DNA of 64,000 bases from Prado023 sp963736425 (GTDB taxonomy: Bacteria > Actinomycetota > Actinomycetes > S36-B12 > CAIYMF01), in NCBI GenBank assembly GCA_963736425.1, contig CAVTOX010000014.1:350897-414896 (forward strand), given 5' to 3'. Under the pieces are notes generated by a model. It saw only the letters and a list, made by a program, of their open reading frames with translations, was not told the DNA's origin and ran no database searches. Positions within the stretch are counted from its first letter, which is position 1; each line of letters begins with the position of its first letter. Below, piece after piece: positions 1-9,191 of this stretch. The translations under genes and the position numbers were made by a program.

Positions 1-311
1 TTCTCGGACAGCAGAGAGCGGCCCGGGTCGATGGTCTCGTCGGTGTACCCGCCGTCGGTGATGACCCCGTGGACGATCACCTCGTTGCCGTCCTGATCGA
101 CTCCAGCAGCGTCGCAGCCCAGGATCATCGGAAGCCGCTCCGCGCTCAGTCCGACGCCCTTGAGGGTCCAGAGGTCATGGTGGTTGACGCTGGTCGCCCG
201 CACATCGACCACCACCCAACCGTCCGGGACGACCGGCTCGGGGTGATCGCCCATGCGCAACCCGCTCAGGGGATCATCCGGGCTGAAGGTGACTGCGCTC
301 GCGGCGAACAT
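1..311 (-). CDS. Zinc-type alcohol dehydrogenase / quinone oxidoreductase (MDR superfamily), N-terminal part
   Basis: The first 103 residues of a gene that runs off the left edge. From the ATG at 311 the translation contains SVNHHDLWTLKGVG followed by PMILGCDAAGVD and NEVIVHGV. This is the typical N-terminal GroES-like catalytic domain of medium-chain dehydrogenases (NADPH:quinone reductase / zinc alcohol dehydrogenase group). The Rossmann nucleotide-binding domain and any zinc ligands lie outside the window, so substrate and metal dependence cannot be judged. It is divergent from kgd, with 114 bp between the starts. A CAGGAT box 7 nt before the ATG could be a -10 element for a leaderless transcript. 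Confidence 0.8.
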   Translation of the reverse strand, partial: MFAASAVTFSPDDPLSGLRMGDHPEPVVPDGWVVVDVRATSVNHHDLWTLKGVGLSAERLPMILGCDAAGVDQDGNEVIVHGVITDGGYTDETIDPGRSLLSE

Positions 312-425
312 GCCCCCGATCCTGCCAGAGTCGCGCGGGGGGTCGAGGAGTAGCCTTGACCTGTGTGCGGGCACGGCGTGATCGGCCGCCCGGCGGAGTC
401 CCTGATCGTCGAGAGGTAGCTGGTC

Positions 426-3400
426 GTGGCCAATGATGCGGGATCCCGGATGGTGGCGTTCGGGACCAACGAGTGGCTCGTCGACGAGATCTACCAGCAG
501 TACCTGAAGGACCCGCAGAGCGTGGACCGCGCGTGGTGGGACTTCTTCGCCGACTACCGGCCCGGAGAGACCTCGACCCTGCCCTCTCCGACGGCGGGCA
601 TGGTTCCCGATGCTGACGCGGCCTCAGCGAGTCGGCCGATCGGAGCGCCGCTGATCGTGGTCGAGGGCTCGGCCCCAGTCCCGGTCCAGACCACCGCGCC
701 CGCGACGACCACAGACGCGCCACCAGCGGGGCAAGCCCCCCCGGCCACCACCCCTGAGCGTCCCCACGGTGTCATGCCCGAGCTGGCGCACAACGTGCCG
801 GCGTACGAGGTTGAGGCCCCGGCGTCAGCCATGGATCAGGTGGCCCCGCAGGTGGGCCTGTCCTCGATCCCCACCGGGCCCACCGGTGCGGACGCGATCG
901 ATCCCACACCACGGGTCCTGCGCGGCCCGTCGGCACGGGTCGTGGTCAACATGGAGGCCAGCCTCGAGGTCCCGACGGCCACGTCGGTCCGCGCGCTGCC
1001 GGCCAAGCTGCTCATCGACAACAGGCACATCATCAACAACCAGCTGGCCCGGGGTCGTGGCGGAAAGGTCTCCTTCACCCACCTGATCGGCTACGCGGTC
1101 GTGCGGGCGCTGTCCGACATGCCGGAGATGAACGTCGGCTTCACCAGGGTCGATGGGAAGCCGGCAGTCATCGCCCACCCGGCGGTCAACCTCGGCCTCG
1201 CGATCGACATCGCCAAGCCGGACGGGACCCGCCAGCTGCTCGTGCCGTGCATCAAGGGCGCAGAGCAGGTGGACTTCGCGGCGTTCTGGGCCAACTACGA
1301 GGAGCTGGTCCGCAAGGCGCGCACGGGGGCCCTGAACGCCGACGACTTCGCCGGGACGACCGCGACGCTGACCAACCCCGGCACCATCGGCACTGTCAGC
1401 TCGGTGCCCCGCCTCATGTCCGGCCAGGGGCTGATCGTGGGCGTCGGCTCGCTGGACTACCCGGCTGAGTGGCAGGGTGCGGCTGAGGAGACCCTGGCGC
1501 GCGCCGGGGTGAGCAAGATCCTGACATTGACCTCGACGTACGACCACCGGATCATCCAGGGGGCGCAGTCAGGGGACTTCCTGCGCCGCGTGCACCAGCT
1601 GCTGCTCGGCGAGCACGGCTTCTACGACGAGATCTTCACCTCCCTGCGCATCCCGTACGAGCCGATCCGCTGGGCCACGGACATCGCGACCAGCCACGAC
1701 TCCGACCTGAACAAGACCGCGCGCGTCCAGGAGCTCATCCACGCCTACCGCGTGCGCGGACACCTGATGGCCGACATCGACCCGCTGGACTACAAGCAGC
1801 GCAAGCACCCGGACCTCGATGTCGCCGCCCACGGGTTGACCCTGTGGGACCTCGACCGCGAGTTCGCCGTCGCGGGCTTCGTCGGGGAGCAGTTCATGAC
1901 CCTGCGCGAGGTCCTCAAGGTGCTGCGTGACGCATACTGCCGCACGGTCGGCATCGAGTACATGCACATGCAGGACCCCGACCAGCGCCAGTGGATCCAG
2001 CAGGGGATCGAATCGGCGCCGGACAAGCCCGAGCGCTCCGAGCAGCTTCGCATCCTGCGCACGCTCAACGCCGCGGAGGCGTTCGAGACGTTCCTGCAGA
2101 CCAAGTACGTCGGGCAGAAGCGCTTCTCCCTCGAGGGCGGGGAGTCGGTGATCCCGCTGGTGGACGCCGTGTTGTCCGCCGCGGCCGGCGACAACCTCGA
2201 CGAGGTCTGCATCGGGATGCCGCACCGCGGGCGGCTGAACATGCTGGCCAACATCGCCGGCAAGTCCTACTCCCGGATCTTCAACGAGTTCGAGGGCAAC
2301 TACGGCGTCGAGAGCGTCCAGGGCTCAGGTGACGTCAAGTACCACCTGGGCACGGAGGGGACCTTCACCGCCGGGGACGGCTCCGAGGTCAAGGTCTACC
2401 TGGCGGCCAACCCGAGCCACCTCGAGGCCGTCAACCCGGTGCTCGAGGGCATCGTGCGGGCCAAGCAGGACCAGAACGAGCCGGATCGCAAGTACGCCGT
2501 GCTGCCGCTGCTGATGCATGGGGATGCGGCCTTCGCCGGCCAGGGCGTGGTCGCCGAGACGCTGAACCTCAGCCAGCTGCAGGGGTACCGCACCGGCGGC
2601 ACGATCCACGTGATCGTGAACAACCAGGTCGGCTTCACGACCTCGCCGAAGTACAGCCGCTCGACGGTGTACTGCACCGACGTCGCGCGGATGATCCAGG
2701 CGCCGATCTTCCACGTGAACGGCGACGACCCCGAGGCGGTCGTGCGGGTGGCCCGGATGGCCTACGAGTTCCGCCAGGCGTTCGCCAAGGATGTCGTGAT
2801 CGACATGATCTGCTACCGGCGCCGCGGGCACAACGAGGCCGACGACCCGTCGCTGACCCAGCCGACGATGTACGCGGTCATCGACGCCAAGCGCTCGGTC
2901 CGCAAGCTCTACACCGAGGGCCTGATCGGTCGCGGGGACATCAGCGTGGAGGAGGCCGAGGACGCGCTGCGCGACTTCCAGGAGCGCCTCGAGCGGGTGT
3001 TCCAGGAGACCCGCAGCGCCGGCGACGAGCAGTTCAACGCGAACTCGGCGGAGGTGATCTCCACCGGGCGGAAGGAGCTCACGCCGCAGACGCCGGCCTG
3101 GGATGTCGACACCTCGATCAGCCAGGAGGTCGTCGACCTCGTCGTGCGCAGTCAGATCGACCTGCCAGAGGGCTTCGTGGCCCACCCGCGGTTGGTTCCA
3201 CAGCTGCGCCGGCGCGCCGAGATGGTGGCCTCCGACACGATCGACTGGGGGATGGGCGAGGCCCTGGCGATCGGCTCGCTGGTCAATGAGGGCAAGTGGG
3301 TCCGTCTCGCCGGCCAGGACTCCCGGCGTGGGACGTTCGGCCACCGGCATGCGGTCATCGTCGATGCCCGAACGGGCTGGCAGTACAAGCCGCTCAAGCA

Positions 3401-4268
3401 GTGCTACAACCATGGCGGGAAGCTCTTCGTCTACGACTCGCTGCTCAGCGAGTTCGCCGCGGTGGGCTTCGAGTACGGCTACAGCGTCGCGCGCCCGGAT
3501 GCGCTGGTCATGTGGGAGGCGCAGTTCGGCGACTTCGTCAACGGCGCCCAGACCATCACCGACGAGTTCCTGACCTCAGCCGAGCAGAAGTGGGCGCAGC
3601 GCTCGTCGCTGGTGCTGCTGCTCCCGCACGGCTACGAGGGCCAGGGCCCGGACCACTCCTCGGCGCGCATCGAGAGGTTCCTGGCGATGTGCGCCCAGGA
3701 CAACATGACGGTCGCCCAGCCGACCACCCCCGCGTCGTACTTCCACCTGCTGCGCTGGCAGGTGCACTCGCGGCTGACCCGGCCGATGGTCGTGTTCACC
3801 CCGAAGTCGCTGCTGCGCGCGAAGGTCTCGACGTCGCTGACCCGCGACTTCACCGAGGGGTACTTCCGCGCCGTCCTCGACGATCGTGGGATCACCCAGG
3901 AGCGCATCGACCCGGCCGGGATCCGGCGCGTCCTGCTCTGCTCGGGCAAGATCGGGTACGACCTGATGGCCGAGCGCGACAAGCGCGAGCGCACCGACGT
4001 GGCCGTTCTGAGGATGGAGCGGATGTACCCGCTGCCGCACCGCACCCTCGTCGAGATGCTCGACCGCTTCGGCGACGCCGAGATCATGTGGGTCCAGGAC
4101 GAGCCGGAGAACATGGGCCCGTGGCCGTTCATGAACCAGCACCTTCCCCGGGCGATCATGCGGACCGTGACGGGGGTCACCCGGGATGCGAGCTCGTCGC
4201 CGTCGGTGGGGTCGCTGCACCGCCATGAGGAGGAGCAGCGCGCGCTCATGGACCGGGCCTTCGAGTAG
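426..4268 (+). CDS. kgd: Multifunctional 2-oxoglutarate metabolism enzyme (2-oxoglutarate decarboxylase / dehydrogenase E1o with fused acyltransferase domain)
   Basis: A TCA-cycle enzyme of 1280 residues, the usual size for actinobacterial Kgd/OdhA. Order: an N-terminal helix (NEWLVDEIYQQYLKDP, about residues 14-30); an Ala/Pro/Thr-rich linker to about 155; an E2o-like succinyltransferase domain to about 400 with the catalytic motif DHRIIQG near residue 371; then the thiamine-diphosphate E1o domain with MPHRGRLNMLAN, HGDAAFAGQG (near 697), GDDPEAV and RRRGHNEADDP, ending in EPENMGPWPF. This fused architecture is specific to actinobacteria. In relatives the E1o part is controlled by the FHA protein OdhI/GarA; that gene is not in this window. 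The GTG start is supported by GAGAGG at 411-416, nine bases upstream. The frame is intact. Confidence 0.97.
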   Translation: MANDAGSRMVAFGTNEWLVDEIYQQYLKDPQSVDRAWWDFFADYRPGETSTLPSPTAGMVPDADAASASRPIGAPLIVVEGSAPVPVQTTAPATTTDAPPAGQAPPATTPERPHGVMPELAHNVPAYEVEAPASAMDQVAPQVGLSSIPTGPTGADAIDPTPRVLRGPSARVVVNMEASLEVPTATSVRALPAKLLIDNRHIINNQLARGRGGKVSFTHLIGYAVVRALSDMPEMNVGFTRVDGKPAVIAHPAVNLGLAIDIAKPDGTRQLLVPCIKGAEQVDFAAFWANYEELVRKARTGALNADDFAGTTATLTNPGTIGTVSSVPRLMSGQGLIVGVGSLDYPAEWQGAAEETLARAGVSKILTLTSTYDHRIIQGAQSGDFLRRVHQLLLGEHGFYDEIFTSLRIPYEPIRWATDIATSHDSDLNKTARVQELIHAYRVRGHLMADIDPLDYKQRKHPDLDVAAHGLTLWDLDREFAVAGFVGEQFMTLREVLKVLRDAYCRTVGIEYMHMQDPDQRQWIQQGIESAPDKPERSEQLRILRTLNAAEAFETFLQTKYVGQKRFSLEGGESVIPLVDAVLSAAAGDNLDEVCIGMPHRGRLNMLANIAGKSYSRIFNEFEGNYGVESVQGSGDVKYHLGTEGTFTAGDGSEVKVYLAANPSHLEAVNPVLEGIVRAKQDQNEPDRKYAVLPLLMHGDAAFAGQGVVAETLNLSQLQGYRTGGTIHVIVNNQVGFTTSPKYSRSTVYCTDVARMIQAPIFHVNGDDPEAVVRVARMAYEFRQAFAKDVVIDMICYRRRGHNEADDPSLTQPTMYAVIDAKRSVRKLYTEGLIGRGDISVEEAEDALRDFQERLERVFQETRSAGDEQFNANSAEVISTGRKELTPQTPAWDVDTSISQEVVDLVVRSQIDLPEGFVAHPRLVPQLRRRAEMVASDTIDWGMGEALAIGSLVNEGKWVRLAGQDSRRGTFGHRHAVIVDARTGWQYKPLKQCYNHGGKLFVYDSLLSEFAAVGFEYGYSVARPDALVMWEAQFGDFVNGAQTITDEFLTSAEQKWAQRSSLVLLLPHGYEGQGPDHSSARIERFLAMCAQDNMTVAQPTTPASYFHLLRWQVHSRLTRPMVVFTPKSLLRAKVSTSLTRDFTEGYFRAVLDDRGITQERIDPAGIRRVLLCSGKIGYDLMAERDKRERTDVAVLRMERMYPLPHRTLVEMLDRFGDAEIMWVQDEPENMGPWPFMNQHLPRAIMRTVTGVTRDASSSPSVGSLHRHEEEQRALMDRAFE

Positions 4269-4277
4269 GGGAGGGGC

Positions 4278-4448
4278 GTGTACGACACCGATCGTGGCAT
4301 CGAGGAGCTCGTCCGGCGCCGGGGTGACGAGGAGGTCACCCTCGAGTGGCTGGCCGGGCAGCTGGTCACGTTCGTCGACCTGCACCCGGAGTTCGAGGTG
4401 CCGGTCGAGCGGCTGGCCAGTTGGCTGGCCCGCGACGACGACGACTGA
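4278..4448 (+). CDS. DUF6104 family small protein
   Basis: A 56-residue acidic protein starting VYDTDRGIEELVRRRGDEEV and ending WLARDDDD. The sequence resembles the short DUF6104 proteins of actinobacteria (recognised from memory of the family pattern TDRGIEEL..RRG.EEVT..WLA). It begins nine bases after the kgd stop, with a GAGGGG Shine-Dalgarno at 4271-4276 that lies unusually close to the GTG, so it is probably co-transcribed with kgd. Function unknown; the tight linkage to kgd suggests a role connected with that enzyme, but nothing in the sequence shows it. Confidence 0.8.
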   Translation: MYDTDRGIEELVRRRGDEEVTLEWLAGQLVTFVDLHPEFEVPVERLASWLARDDDD

Positions 4449-4472
4449 CGCAGCCGCCGGTGGCCGGTGGGA

Positions 4473-5636
4473 TCAGGCCCTCGCCGCTCGCTGAGCGCCC
4501 TCGGCCAGCCCGGCCAGGCAGTCGGCCACGAGCGTCCCCAGGGTCTTGAGGTGGTAGCCGCCCTCCTGGACGGCAACAGTGGGCACGCCCAGGCCACCCA
4601 GCAGGATCCCCGCGGCGCGCAGCCCGTCCCGGGTGACCCGCAGCGGGCTCTCCGGATCGTCGATGGCAGCATCCACGCCCAGGGAGATCACGAGTGCATC
4701 GGCCCCGAACGTGCGGGCGTCGTCCACGAGCTGCTCGACGGCGGTGAGCCACCTGTCGTCGCCGGAGCGCGGGGCCAGGGGGATGTTGCGGTTGGCTCCT
4801 GTTCCCGAGCCCGTGCCCGTCTCATCGGCGAACCCCATGAAGTGCGGGAACCAGCCTGCGCCCGGGTCGACGTGCACCGACCCGTAGAACACGTCTCCCC
4901 GGTTGTAGAAGATGGCCTGGGTCCCGTTGCCGTGGTGGGCGTCGATGTCGATCACCGCCACCCGACGGGCCCCCCGTGCGCGCAGGCTGTCGGCCGCGAT
5001 GGCCGCGTTGTTGAGGTAGCACGACCCTCCGAACGCCTCACGTGCCGCGTGGTGGCCGGGAGGGCGGCACAGCGCGTAGGTCATGGGAGCAGCGCCCGGG
5101 CTGCCAGTGCCGGACCCGCCGGAGCCCTCGACCCACGCCGCCGTTGCCACCAGATCCACCGCGGTCAGCGCCGCCCCTGCTGCGGCCTCGACCGCGTCCC
5201 ATGTGCCCGGACCGATCAACGTCATCGTGTCGTAGCAGTACTGCCCGGCGCGGGCATGGGCCGCGGTCGGGCGCCGGACGGGCAGCCCACCACGCATCGC
5301 CTCGGTGGGGAACACGTAGGGCACGACGCGATCCTGCCCGGGGTCGGTCGTGTACCCGCCGACGACCCAGGCGTCGTGGATGGTCCGCAGGTGTTCGATC
5401 AGGCCGGGGGAGTGCACGGCCACGAGGGCCTCGGGGTCCGGATCGCTGGCGGTGACCTCCGGGTGCCCCGCGCGGATGAGGGCCTCGCGGATCACGTTCA
5501 CCCGCTCGACGACCTCCGTTCCGGGGGTTCGCACCCCCAGCCAGATCTCGGCCGACGGGATGTGCCGACGGGTCCGTGGATGCCACACGAACGGGATCGG
5601 GGCGGCGGTCGTCGGGGGGTGGTCCACAGGTCGCAT
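4473..5636 (-). CDS. Histone deacetylase / acetoin utilisation (AcuC-like) family deacetylase
   Basis: A zinc-dependent amidohydrolase of the arginase/deacetylase fold, 387 residues from the ATG at 5636. Visible family motifs: RPPGHHA with the catalytic His pair at about 195-196; DIDAHHGNGTQ at 230-240, giving the Asp and His zinc ligands; GVDAAIDDP with the third ligand Asp near 322; and EGGYH with the transition-state Tyr near 361. It is therefore likely active on acetylated lysine, polyamines or another small amide; the substrate cannot be told. An upstream extension in the same frame overlaps the divergent peptidase gene and lacks family similarity, so I start at MRPVDHPP. It converges on kgd and its small downstream gene. 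Confidence 0.88.
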   Translation of the reverse strand: MRPVDHPPTTAAPIPFVWHPRTRRHIPSAEIWLGVRTPGTEVVERVNVIREALIRAGHPEVTASDPDPEALVAVHSPGLIEHLRTIHDAWVVGGYTTDPGQDRVVPYVFPTEAMRGGLPVRRPTAAHARAGQYCYDTMTLIGPGTWDAVEAAAGAALTAVDLVATAAWVEGSGGSGTGSPGAAPMTYALCRPPGHHAAREAFGGSCYLNNAAIAADSLRARGARRVAVIDIDAHHGNGTQAIFYNRGDVFYGSVHVDPGAGWFPHFMGFADETGTGSGTGANRNIPLAPRSGDDRWLTAVEQLVDDARTFGADALVISLGVDAAIDDPESPLRVTRDGLRAAGILLGGLGVPTVAVQEGGYHLKTLGTLVADCLAGLAEGAQRAARA

Positions 5637-5706
5637 CCTGCCAAGTCGGCGACGGCCAGATGGCCCCGGGTCGGTCGGGGGCCGGCGGGTGGCATGCTGG
5701 GCGACC

Positions 5707-6822
5707 ATGACCAGCCTCGCGGATTTCGGGATCACCGTCGGGACCCTGCCCCAGGGGCCGACCAACTCCGTGCTCGACGTCCCGGGGGTGGGTGTGGGGC
5801 ACACGACGATCGTGCGCGATGAGCTGGCTCCACCGCAGGGGCGTGGGATCGCCCGGACGGGTGTCACCGTCCTGGACCTCGGCGGGGATCTCTGGGCGCG
5901 TCCTGTGTCGGCCGGTGGGTCCGTGCTCAACGGAGCAGGGGAGTGCACGGGTTGGCAGTCCGCCCAGGAGTGGGGCCTGGTCGAGACCCCGATCTACCTG
6001 ACCTCCACGATGCAGCTGGGCCGGGTGTACGACGCGGCCTGCCGGATCGCGCTGGCGGAGTCGCCCGCGGTGGCCGACGAGGTCGTGATCCCGGTCGTGG
6101 GGGAGTGCGATGACTCGTGGTTGAGCTTCGCGGGGGCGATGCAGGTCGAGTTCGACGACGTGGTGTTCGCGCGGGATGCAGCACGGGAGTCGATCGGTTC
6201 CGGCGTGCGACCGCGGACAGGCGCCGTCGGGGCAGGCACGGGGATGCTGTGCCTGGGGTGGAAGGGGGGCATCGGGACCTCGTCGAGGCGGGTGCCCTCC
6301 GGGCACACCGTCGGGGTCCTGCTGCTGACCAACTTCGGCCAGTGGGACCGGCTCACGGTCGGCGGGGTTCCGGTGGGGCGACTCCTGGGTCGGTCCGGGC
6401 TGGACGACGCAGCGTCGGGAGCTGCGGGTGCCGCGCCGGCTCCCGGTGACCCGCCGCCCGCCGGCTCATGCCTGGGCGTCGTGGTGACCGACGCGCCGCT
6501 GGACACCCACGGGTGCCGGCGCCTGGCCACGCGGATCGGCCTGGGTCTCGCGCGGGCCGGGTCGGTGGCCCACCACGGGTCCGGCGAGATCTTCCTCGGC
6601 CTCTCGGTGGGGATGCGTGCTCCTCGGGGCATACGTCCCGCGGATGCCGGGTTGGGCGGGACCGACCTGGACCCATTGTTCGTGGCCTGCGTCGATGCCG
6701 CCGAGGAAGCGGTCCTCGACTCGATCCTGAACGCCCACGACACGGTCGGGCACCGCGGCCGCCGAGCGCTGGGCCTGCCCCACGACGCCCTGCACGCCGC
6801 CCTGGAGGACCACCGCCGCTGA
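5707..6822 (+). CDS. P1 family peptidase (DmpA/BapA-like aminopeptidase)
   Basis: An N-terminal-nucleophile hydrolase precursor of 371 residues. The beginning (ITVGTLPQGPTNSVLDVPGVGVGHTTI) and the GAVGAGTGM and LLLTNFGQWDRLTVGGVPVG segments are typical of the DmpA/BapA family. Family members self-cleave before a Ser that becomes the N-terminal nucleophile; here it is most likely Ser254 in AGSCLGVVVTDAPL, close to Ser250 of DmpA. Such enzymes remove N-terminal D- or L-residues or beta-amino acids from peptides. The ATG at 5707 is divergent from the deacetylase start, 70 bp apart. A palindromic repeat follows the stop. Confidence 0.9.
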   Translation: MTSLADFGITVGTLPQGPTNSVLDVPGVGVGHTTIVRDELAPPQGRGIARTGVTVLDLGGDLWARPVSAGGSVLNGAGECTGWQSAQEWGLVETPIYLTSTMQLGRVYDAACRIALAESPAVADEVVIPVVGECDDSWLSFAGAMQVEFDDVVFARDAARESIGSGVRPRTGAVGAGTGMLCLGWKGGIGTSSRRVPSGHTVGVLLLTNFGQWDRLTVGGVPVGRLLGRSGLDDAASGAAGAAPAPGDPPPAGSCLGVVVTDAPLDTHGCRRLATRIGLGLARAGSVAHHGSGEIFLGLSVGMRAPRGIRPADAGLGGTDLDPLFVACVDAAEEAVLDSILNAHDTVGHRGRRALGLPHDALHAALEDHRR

Positions 6823-6844
6823 ACGGCCGCCGGGGCCCCCACGG

Positions 6845-6919
6845 TTGCGCTGCATCTGCGTCGCCCGACTCGGACCTGCGCTGCATCTCGGTCGATTCCG
6901 CGTCCGAGATGCAGCGCAA
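6845..6919 (-). repeat. Palindromic dispersed repeat, copy A (full unit)
   Basis: Contains a perfect 15-bp inverted repeat, TGCGCTGCATCTCGG at 6877-6891 against its complement at 6904-6918, with a 12-nt loop. A third core copy, TTGCGCTGCATCT, lies at 6845-6857. Between them is a conserved spacer which, read on the minus strand, is CGCAGGTCCGAGTCGGGCGA. The same core (TGCGTTGCATCT) and spacer recur at 41240 and 42357, in the opposite orientation. It fills the gap between the P1 peptidase and the MalY-like gene. It has no poly-T tail, so a terminator role is possible but secondary to its repeat nature. Confidence 0.85.
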
Positions 6920-6978
6920 CTCCGCGGAGGCGGAGGCGGGGGCGGGCGAGGCGAGGGTGCGTGCGACACGATGGGGGA

Positions 6979-8163
6979 ATGGTCATCCCGCCCTTCGAGG
7001 TCCTGCGTCCTGAGCAGCTGCGTCGACGCACGTCGATCAAGTGGCAGTACTACGGTCCGGATGTCCTGCCGGTGTGGGTCGCGGAGATGGACGTGGTGCC
7101 CGCACCCGAGGTGGTGGAGGCCGTCACCGAGGCCGTGAGGACTGGCGACACCGGGTACCCGAACTTCGGGACCACCTACAAGGAGGCGCTGGCGGAGTTC
7201 GCGCAGACCCGTTGGGACTGGAAGCCGGACCCGGCTGACATGGCCCTCTGTGCCGACGTCATGACCGGGATCCGGGTCCTGATCGAGCGCTTCGCCCCGC
7301 CCCGCGGTGCCGTTGTCATCCCGAGTCCGGTCTATCCGCCCTTCGCGGGCTTCAGCCGGGAGGCAGGTCGCAAGGTGGTGGCGGTCGCCCTCACGGACGA
7401 GGGCCGACTCGATGTGGTCGCGATCGACGAGGCCCTGGCCGCGAACCCGACCGATGCCGCCTCACGTCGCACCGTGCTGCTCCTGTGCAGCCCGCACAAT
7501 CCGACTGGTGTGGTCCACACCGCCACAGAGCTCGCGGCGGTGGCGGAGTCGGCGCAGCGACACGGAGCCCTGGTGATCGTCGACGAGGTGCACGCGCCGC
7601 TGGTCCCGCAGGGCGCGACGTTCGTGCCCTGGTTCGCGGTGGCCGACCACGGCTTCGTGGTCACCTCAGCGGCGAAGGCGTTCAACCTCGCCGGGCTCAA
7701 GGCAGGACTGATCGTTGCCCGTCCGGCGAGCCGCACCCAGTTGAGGCGACTGCCCGACTCCGTGGCCTACGGGGGCAGCCACCTGGGCGTCATCGCGCAC
7801 GCCGCGGCCTACCGCGCGGACCACGCCTGGTTGGACGCCGTCAACGCGAACATCGCCACGAACCGGGCCCTGCTGGGCGAGCTCCTCCACGACCGGCTGC
7901 CGGCAGTGGGTTACCGGATTCCTGCGGCGACCTACTTGGCGTGGCTGGACCTGCGCGGTGTCGGTCTCGGCCAGGACCCGGCCGAGGTCCTGCTCAAGCA
8001 CGGCCGGGTGGCGCTGCAGGCCGGGCGACCGTTCGGGCGGGGCGGCGTCGGGCACGCCCGGGTCAACCTCGCCTGTTCGCGGGAGGTGCTGACGGAGGTC
8101 GTGGACCGGATGGCCACGGCGGTGGCTGCCCATGCCCAGCCGACTGGCGCGGACGGAGCCTGA
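6979..8163 (+). CDS. MalY/PatB family PLP-dependent aminotransferase, probable cystathionine beta-lyase
   Basis: A fold-type I PLP enzyme of 394 residues. IKWQYYGPDVLPVWVAEMD near the N-terminus is the MalY/PatB signature. CSPHNPTG and the lysine at about 233 in TSAAKAFNLAGLKAG mark the cofactor site, and IVDEVHAPL carries the PLP-contacting Asp. Family members cleave cystathionine or other S-conjugated cysteines to homocysteine, pyruvate and ammonia. A GTG at 6961 in frame would add six residues; I prefer the ATG at 6979 because the family alignment begins there and a G-rich stretch precedes it. It stands alone, converging on the opp operon. Confidence 0.88.
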   Translation: MVIPPFEVLRPEQLRRRTSIKWQYYGPDVLPVWVAEMDVVPAPEVVEAVTEAVRTGDTGYPNFGTTYKEALAEFAQTRWDWKPDPADMALCADVMTGIRVLIERFAPPRGAVVIPSPVYPPFAGFSREAGRKVVAVALTDEGRLDVVAIDEALAANPTDAASRRTVLLLCSPHNPTGVVHTATELAAVAESAQRHGALVIVDEVHAPLVPQGATFVPWFAVADHGFVVTSAAKAFNLAGLKAGLIVARPASRTQLRRLPDSVAYGGSHLGVIAHAAAYRADHAWLDAVNANIATNRALLGELLHDRLPAVGYRIPAATYLAWLDLRGVGLGQDPAEVLLKHGRVALQAGRPFGRGGVGHARVNLACSREVLTEVVDRMATAVAAHAQPTGADGA

Positions 8164-8167
8164 ACGA

Positions 8168-8195
8168 ACGCCAGGTAACGGACGCCAGATAACGG
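8168..8195. repeat. Tandem 14-bp duplication
   Basis: ACGCCAGGTAACGG is followed directly by ACGCCAGATAACGG (13 of 14 identical). It sits just after the stop of the MalY-like gene and before the converging oppF stop. No function is evident. Confidence 0.7.
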
Positions 8196-8231
8196 TCGAC
8201 ACGGGGGGCCGCGCCACCACCCCGGAGCGCC

Positions 8232-9191
8232 TCAGCCCAGCGCGAAGCAGGCGGCGGCGTGCCCGGCCTGGACCGGGAGCAGTGCCACGGACTCCCCACG
8301 GCACCGGGCCGCGACCTCGTCCGGGAGCCCGCCCTGCAGCACCGGGCAGCGCGGATGGAACCGGCAGCCGGCGGGGATCCGCGCGGGATCCGGGGGCTCA
8401 CCGACCAGCACGATCGGCTCCACGCGGTCGATCTCGGGCACGACTGACAGCAGCGCCTGCGTGTACGGGTGCTTCGGCTCGGAAAGGACCTCCTCCGTGG
8501 TGCCCTCCTCGATGATCCGACCGAGGTACATGACCGCGATCCGGTCAGCGACGTTCCAGGCCAGGCCGAGGTCGTGGGTCACGATGAGGATCGACAGGCC
8601 CAACTCCTCGCGCAGCCGCAGCAGCAGGGCCAGGATCTCCCCGCGCACCGACGCGTCGAGGCTGGACACGGGCTCGTCGGCGACGAGGATCTCCGGCTCC
8701 AGAACGAGGGCCCCGGCGATGACCACGCGCTGGCGCTGCCCGCCGGACAGCTCGTGCGGGTAGCGGGTGAAGAAGCGCTCGGGAGGTCGCATCCCGACCC
8801 GCGACAGGGCGTCGGCGACACGCTCCTCCTCACGGTCGACACCGTGGACGCGCAACCCCTCTGCCACCGACTCGTACACGGTCATCCGCGGGTTCAGCGA
8901 GCCCATCGGGTCCTGCAGGATCAACTGGGCCCGGCGCCGGTACGCCTTGAGCCCAGCCCGAGATGTGGGCAGGGAGTCGCCGTCGATGAGCACCTCACCC
9001 GAGGCCAGTGGCTGCAGGCCCAGGAGTGCTCGGGCCAGGGTGGACTTGCCGCAGCCGGACTCACCCACGAGGGCGACGATCTGGCCGGGCATGAGTGTGA
9101 GGTTGACGCCGTCCACGGCCCGCGCGGAGGTGTTGCGGCCGGTGTGGAAGCTGACCCGCAGGTCGCGGGCCTCGAGGGCGGGGGACGTCAT
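8232..9191 (-). CDS. oppF: Oligopeptide ABC transporter, ATP-binding protein OppF
   Basis: A 319-residue cytoplasmic ATPase of the peptide/nickel importer group. Walker A GESGCGKST lies at residues 43-51; the Q-loop is LILQDPMGSLNP, the signature LSGGQRQR, and Walker B ILVADEPVSSLD. The C-terminal oligopeptide-transporter extension has the Cys-containing GCRFHPRCP motif; some OppD/DppD-type subunits carry a 4Fe-4S cluster there. Last gene of the minus-strand opp operon. The ATG at 9191 overlaps the oppD stop (ATGA), which argues for translational coupling and excludes longer starts. Confidence 0.93.
   Translation of the reverse strand: MTSPALEARDLRVSFHTGRNTSARAVDGVNLTLMPGQIVALVGESGCGKSTLARALLGLQPLASGEVLIDGDSLPTSRAGLKAYRRRAQLILQDPMGSLNPRMTVYESVAEGLRVHGVDREEERVADALSRVGMRPPERFFTRYPHELSGGQRQRVVIAGALVLEPEILVADEPVSSLDASVRGEILALLLRLREELGLSILIVTHDLGLAWNVADRIAVMYLGRIIEEGTTEEVLSEPKHPYTQALLSVVPEIDRVEPIVLVGEPPDPARIPAGCRFHPRCPVLQGGLPDEVAARCRGESVALLPVQAGHAAACFALG

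Noticed and set aside
2325..3413. Long open frames opposite kgd, and similar frames of 200-600 codons opposite or beside opp, cys, ppk2, thr and rho genes
   Set aside because: They have Arg/Pro/Gly/Ala- or Leu/Val/Asp/His-rich compositions typical of shadow frames and contain no family motifs, whereas the opposite frames are well-known proteins.
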